Source: Robiginitalea marina
GTDB taxonomy: Bacteria > Bacteroidota > Bacteroidia > Flavobacteriales > Flavobacteriaceae
Length of the DNA stretch: 64,000 bases
NCBI RefSeq assembly: GCF_024006985.1
Contig: NZ_JAMXIB010000002.1
Location: forward strand, 248,001 to 312,000
Direction: 5' to 3'
In this document: positions 60,781 through 64,000 of the stretch, one piece after another
Layout: the number at the start of each line of letters is the position of its first letter
Position numbering within the stretch: position 1 is the stretch's first letter
The notes under the pieces: generated by a model
The model's input: the letters and a program-made list of their open reading frames with translations, nothing else
The model's database searches: none
Told to the model about the DNA's origin: nothing
Program-made: the position numbers and the translations under genes

Positions 60781-62682
60781 ATGAGGCACTTCAAGGCCAT
60801 AAAAATTTTGACTTTCAAGAATTCCCTTGTCCTTCTAACAGGACTGCTTTTAGGCAACCCTGTCGGATACGGTCAAACCCGGACCGGGTTGGACAGCCTG
60901 GAGCAAGTTTACCTTCAAGGTACCTTTAAGCCCGAAGACAGCCTGAAGCTCCTGAATTTAATTCTCTACAGATTTCAGGACCCCCAAAAGTTAGTGCAAT
61001 ACGGCAAGGAAATGGTTACCGTGGCCCAAAGGCAGGATTCCTTCCCCAGGCTTTATCAGGGCTACCTTCAACTGGGGAACGGCTACATCCGGTTGGGAAA
61101 CCAGGTGGAGGCCCTTGAAAACTATTTTTTGGCAGCTAATTATGCCGATTCAACAGGGTCTGCCAGCCGGCTGGGATCCATTTATGTCACCATCGCCGAT
61201 GTATATTCGATGATGGACAATTCGGAGAACGCCCTGGGATACTACCGAAGCGCCATAGATTTATTGCGGAAAACCACGGATACCCTCGGCCTGGCTACCG
61301 GACTGGCTAATGCCGGTGATTTTTTTTACAGTCAGGGAGAACTGGATTCCGCTATGGTCTATTTTGAGGAATCCGGGGCCCTTTTTAAGATCCTGGATTA
61401 TCAGCTTGGGATAGGCTATTACCTGGGGTCCCTTGGCATGATTTACGCTGAGCAGGGCAGGCAGGAGGAGGCCCTGGCAAAATTATACGCTTGCCTGGAC
61501 ATCCTTGAAAAGGAAGGTGATTATTACGGGATTTCCGCATTCCTTCCTTTTGTATCGAATATTTACAGGGACCAGGGGAATTTCAGGGCTGCCATCCAAA
61601 CGGCCCGCCGCAGCCTGGACGTGGCTAACCGGTACGGCCTGAAGGAACAGATACGGGATGCCAATCTTTTGCTCTCGGAATTGTATGAGCAACTCGGGGA
61701 TTCCGGGGAGGCCCTGAAATACTACAAAGGGTTTACCCTTTACAAAGACAGCATCAGCAATGTGGGACTCGTGCAGGAGATGGCCCGGCTTCGCACGGAT
61801 TTTGAAGTAGACCGGAAGCAGACAGAGGTGGACTTGCTCGAAAAAGAGGCCGAAATCAGGGACCTTAGGGAAAAACGACAGGATGCCGTCCTCTATATTA
61901 CCATTGTCATTCTCCTGTTGGCCTTTGCCCTTGCCTTTGGCCTGTACAGGCGTTACAGGTATATCCGGAGGACCCGGGATACCATTGAGAAGGAGAAATC
62001 GCGCTCTGATGAACTCCTCAGGAATATCCTGCCCGAAGAGACCGCTCAGGAACTCAAGGAATACGGCCGTGTTAAGGCAAAGAAATTCGAATCGGTTAGT
62101 GTCCTGTTCGCCGATTTTGTAGGGTTTACGAAGTATTCGGAAAAAATGAGCCCCGAGGACCTGGTAAAGACAGTAGATTATTATTTCTCCCGATTTGACG
62201 AGGCCGTGGAGGAATACGGCCTGGAGAAAATCAAAACGATGGGAGACTGCTATATGTGCGCCGGAGGGCTCCCTTTTCCCGCAGAGGATCACGCTGTAAG
62301 AATGGTCCGCCTGGCACTTGAATTCCTGAAGATCGTCTCAGAAGAGGGGTACGCGGACGTCACCGGTTTTGAGGTTCGCATCGGAATCCATACCGGACCG
62401 GTGGTTGCCGGGGTGGTTGGAACCAAAAAATTTGCCTACGACATCTGGGGAGATACCGTCAACATCGCCTCCCGAATGGAATCTACTTCCCAGCCCGGAA
62501 AGATCAATGTCTCCGAGGATACCTTCCTTTTGATCAAAGAACATTTTCACTGCGAATTCCGTGGCATGGTGGAGGTCAAGAGCAAGGGGATGATGAAAAT
62601 GTATTTTGTGGAGGAACGCGCTGCAGCAAATGTGGATGTAGACCTGGAAGATCCGCTTAAAGCAGGGGAGGTCGGCCGTTAA
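60781..62682 (+). CDS. Class III adenylate cyclase with periplasmic TPR sensor
   Basis: The product has 633 aa. A signal segment (LVLLTGLLLGNPVGYGQ), seven or so TPR-like repeats (about 35-330), a coiled coil (340-368), one membrane helix (370-389) and a cytoplasmic cyclase domain (435-610). The catalytic set is complete: metal Asp445 (LFADFVGF) and Asp489 (KTMGDCYM), adenine-selecting Lys485 and Asp554 (YDIWGD), Asn561 and Arg565 (NIASRM). So ATP to cAMP is predicted. The start at 60781 lies after the stop of the partner gene; a longer ORF from 60496 is a shadow in that gene. Confidence 0.9.
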   Translation: MRHFKAIKILTFKNSLVLLTGLLLGNPVGYGQTRTGLDSLEQVYLQGTFKPEDSLKLLNLILYRFQDPQKLVQYGKEMVTVAQRQDSFPRLYQGYLQLGNGYIRLGNQVEALENYFLAANYADSTGSASRLGSIYVTIADVYSMMDNSENALGYYRSAIDLLRKTTDTLGLATGLANAGDFFYSQGELDSAMVYFEESGALFKILDYQLGIGYYLGSLGMIYAEQGRQEEALAKLYACLDILEKEGDYYGISAFLPFVSNIYRDQGNFRAAIQTARRSLDVANRYGLKEQIRDANLLLSELYEQLGDSGEALKYYKGFTLYKDSISNVGLVQEMARLRTDFEVDRKQTEVDLLEKEAEIRDLREKRQDAVLYITIVILLLAFALAFGLYRRYRYIRRTRDTIEKEKSRSDELLRNILPEETAQELKEYGRVKAKKFESVSVLFADFVGFTKYSEKMSPEDLVKTVDYYFSRFDEAVEEYGLEKIKTMGDCYMCAGGLPFPAEDHAVRMVRLALEFLKIVSEEGYADVTGFEVRIGIHTGPVVAGVVGTKKFAYDIWGDTVNIASRMESTSQPGKINVSEDTFLLIKEHFHCEFRGMVEVKSKGMMKMYFVEERAAANVDVDLEDPLKAGEVGR

Positions 62683-62692
62683 AGGCCAACAT

Positions 62693-62726
62693 AAAAAAAG
62701 CACCGGGATTACCGGTGCTTTTCTTT
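62693..62726. terminator. Bidirectional hairpin terminator between cyclase and yajC
   Basis: AAAGCACCGG pairs with CCGGTGCTTT around GATTA, with an A-run on the left and TTTTCTTT on the right, so it can end both convergent transcripts. Confidence 0.8.
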
Positions 62727-62743
62727 CCATTTAAGAAGGAGTA

Positions 62744-63034
62744 CTATTGCTTCTTGGCCGGTGCGTTCAGTTTTTTGCTCAGTTCCATGGAAATGGCTGA
62801 GCGGTCAAACTTAAGGCGTCCTGCCATGGTTTCAATGATGCAGGAAAAATCACTGTCATTGAGGTCCACCACTTTGCCGTGAAGGCCGCTTTTGGTAATG
62901 ACCCGGTCACCCCTTTTGAGGGATTCCACAAATTTCTTTTCATCTTTCTGCCTTTTTACCTGGGGACGTATCATAAAGAAATACGCCACGGCAAAAATGA
63001 GCAGCAAGGGAAGGAACTGTCCTAGTTCACCCAT
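62744..63034 (-). CDS. yajC: Preprotein translocase subunit YajC
   Basis: The product has 96 aa. One N-terminal membrane helix (FLPLLLIFAVAYFFMI) and the RPQVKRQKDEKKFVESLKRGDRVITKSGLHGKV motif define YajC, an accessory of SecDF. It follows the DUF1573 and nusB genes on the minus strand, the order I recall as common in Bacteroidota. Confidence 0.96.
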   Translation of the reverse strand: MGELGQFLPLLLIFAVAYFFMIRPQVKRQKDEKKFVESLKRGDRVITKSGLHGKVVDLNDSDFSCIIETMAGRLKFDRSAISMELSKKLNAPAKKQ

Positions 63035-63066
63035 GGGTTTATTTTAAAGTGTTTATGAGTCCGGAC

Positions 63067-63549
63067 TTAATTTGCAACGGGGCCGAGGGAAGCCGATGCA
63101 CCATCCTTTGCCTGTACGAAAGCCTTGATGCGAAGCATTTCCTGGCCTTTGGCCGTATTGGTGCTCAGCGTTACGGTCTTCATGACCTGGTTCAGGCCGG
63201 AGCCATTGAATTTCACTACCAGTTGTCCTTTTTCCCCGGGCTGGATCGGCACGTTTTTCGGATAGTCCGGAACCGTACAGCCACAACTGCTGGTGGCATT
63301 GGTGATGATCAAAGGGGCATCCCCGGTGTTTGTGAAGACAAATGTGTGCTCCTGGGGGGTACCCTGCTCAATAGTGCCGAAATCGAATTCCGCTTCCTCG
63401 AAGGTCATGGCAGGAAGGCTTTTAGAGGCTTCATCGCGCTGGGCTGCAGCAGCTACATTCCCTTCATCGATCTTTTCAGAGGCTTTCTCCTTGCAGGAAA
63501 CCAGGGTTGCCAGGGCAAAAACCCCAAGAATGACGGTTGCTTTTCTCAT
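63067..63549 (-). CDS. DUF1573-family lipoprotein
   Basis: The product has 160 aa. The lipoprotein signal MRKATVILGVFALATLVSC has the lipobox Cys at residue 19. The DUF1573 immunoglobulin-like domain holds FDFGTIEQGTPQEHTFVFTNTGDAPLIITNATSSCGCTVP across two adjoining stretches, with the conserved SSCGCT cysteine pair. The family is exported in Bacteroidota; its role is unknown. The ATG at 63549 is used; 63579 would spoil the signal. Confidence 0.9.
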   Translation of the reverse strand: MRKATVILGVFALATLVSCKEKASEKIDEGNVAAAAQRDEASKSLPAMTFEEAEFDFGTIEQGTPQEHTFVFTNTGDAPLIITNATSSCGCTVPDYPKNVPIQPGEKGQLVVKFNGSGLNQVMKTVTLSTNTAKGQEMLRIKAFVQAKDGASASLGPVAN

Positions 63550-63576
63550 GGTGCTTTTATTTTTTTTGCTTTCAGG

Positions 63577-63584
63577 CAAAACTA
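63577..63584 (-). promoter_or_regulatory. TAGTTTTG promoter box of DUF1573 gene
   Basis: Exact TAnnTTTG match on the minus strand, 27 bases before the ATG at 63549. Confidence 0.5.
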
Positions 63585-63596
63585 CGGAATATTTGT

Positions 63597-64000
63597 TTAT
63601 AACAGGCCCCTGCCCGTTTTTTTGAGCCGTCCGGATTCCCGGTACTCCCTGATTAATTTATCGAGGACGCCGTTGATGAAAATACTGCTTTTGGGGGTGG
63701 AGTACTCTTTGGCGATCTCCAGGTATTCGTTAATGGTGACCCGTTCCGGGATAGACGGAAAATAAAGCAACTCTGCAATAGCCATTTTCAGGAGGATGGC
63801 ATCCATTTCTGCAATGCGTTCCTTGTCCCAGTTCGGGGTCTTGCCCTCCATTTCCTTTTCCAGGTCTGCCCCCCTGAGGAGGGTTTTATCCAAAAGCTCC
63901 CGGGCAAATTCCATGTCTTCCTCGTTTTTCAGGAGGGGAGGAAGGAAATAGGTGTGGGGCGTGCCGGGTTTCATCTTCCTCAATTGCTTCAGCAGGAAGG
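63597..64000 (-). CDS. nusB: Transcription antitermination factor NusB, 5' part outside window
   Basis: The frame is open to the window edge, so the N-terminus is missing; 133 C-terminal residues are seen. NWDKERIAEMDAILLKMAIAELLYFPSIPERVTINEYLEIAKEYSTPKSSIFINGVLD spans several motifs and is the classic NusB C-terminal helix bundle. NusB binds boxA RNA with S10 in rRNA transcription. Flavobacterial NusB is longer (about 300 aa) than E. coli's. It precedes the DUF1573 and yajC genes. Confidence 0.93.
   Translation of the reverse strand, partial: FLLKQLRKMKPGTPHTYFLPPLLKNEEDMEFARELLDKTLLRGADLEKEMEGKTPNWDKERIAEMDAILLKMAIAELLYFPSIPERVTINEYLEIAKEYSTPKSSIFINGVLDKLIREYRESGRLKKTGRGLL

Overview
The window looks like chromosomal DNA of a fairly GC-rich marine member of the Flavobacteriaceae (Bacteroidota). 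Three things point there. Promoter-like TAnnTTTG boxes stand in front of many genes, some with a TTTG about 20 bases further upstream. Several families are typical of the phylum: DUF5606, a T9SS/gliding-type C-terminal domain, an NA37 nucleoid protein, a VPS10/BNR secreted hydrolase and a TupA-like ATP-grasp enzyme. The order nusB - DUF1573 gene - yajC also fits. A Robiginitalea-like organism would fit, but that is inference. I see no rRNA, tRNA, CRISPR array, insertion sequence or prophage.

Layout. 1-12.2 kb: a secreted BNR-repeat protein (cut by the window start), a LolA-like protein, a YbbA/YbbP-type ABC exporter divergent from a TesA-like lipoprotein esterase, a small secreted protein under an inverted-repeat promoter, an M23 peptidase, msrA, and an ECF sigma/anti-sigma/adhesin-like operon. 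12.3-20.1 kb: aldose epimerase, meaB, and an envelope-glycolipid group (DPM-like transferase, flippase-like protein, ArnT-like transferase, PAP2 phosphatase, small acidic protein) followed by a MATE exporter. 20.2-28.1 kb: mazG, an unusual D-aminoacylase-like protein, an SGNH hydrolase + GH20 hexosaminidase pair, DUF5606-def-ruvX, and dapD. 28.2-30.8 kb: surface-polysaccharide genes (two GT2 enzymes, one TupA-like ATP-grasp). 31-36.3 kb: CCA-adding enzyme + heme A synthase, a pRiA4b-ORF3-like protein, NA37, and an alpha/beta hydrolase.

36.5-46.5 kb: an unnamed protein with a kinase-like motif set, divergent from an ABC-2 exporter, then a T9SS-sorted Fn3-like protein, uvrB, Hsp20, a TerB-like protein and sucC. 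46.6-57 kb: housekeeping and metabolism (LON-like, lysA, thioredoxin-like, guaB, HMG-CoA lyase, Dabb, BKACE + GNAT on AT-richer DNA, pyrD, pepT). 57-64 kb: an amidohydrolase between two copies of a ~60-bp repeat, a Gfo/Idh/MocA oxidoreductase, a small secreted protein paired with a TPR-adenylate cyclase, then yajC, a DUF1573 lipoprotein and nusB (cut by the window end).

The parts most worth following up are the kinase-like 380-aa protein beside the ABC exporter, the secreted-protein/cyclase pair, the AT-rich BKACE-GNAT pair with operator-like palindromes, the D-aminoacylase homologue lacking metal ligands, the ~60-bp repeats flanking the amidohydrolase, and the inverted repeat built around the promoter of the 79-aa gene. 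All family assignments were made by reading the translated sequences; no database search was run.
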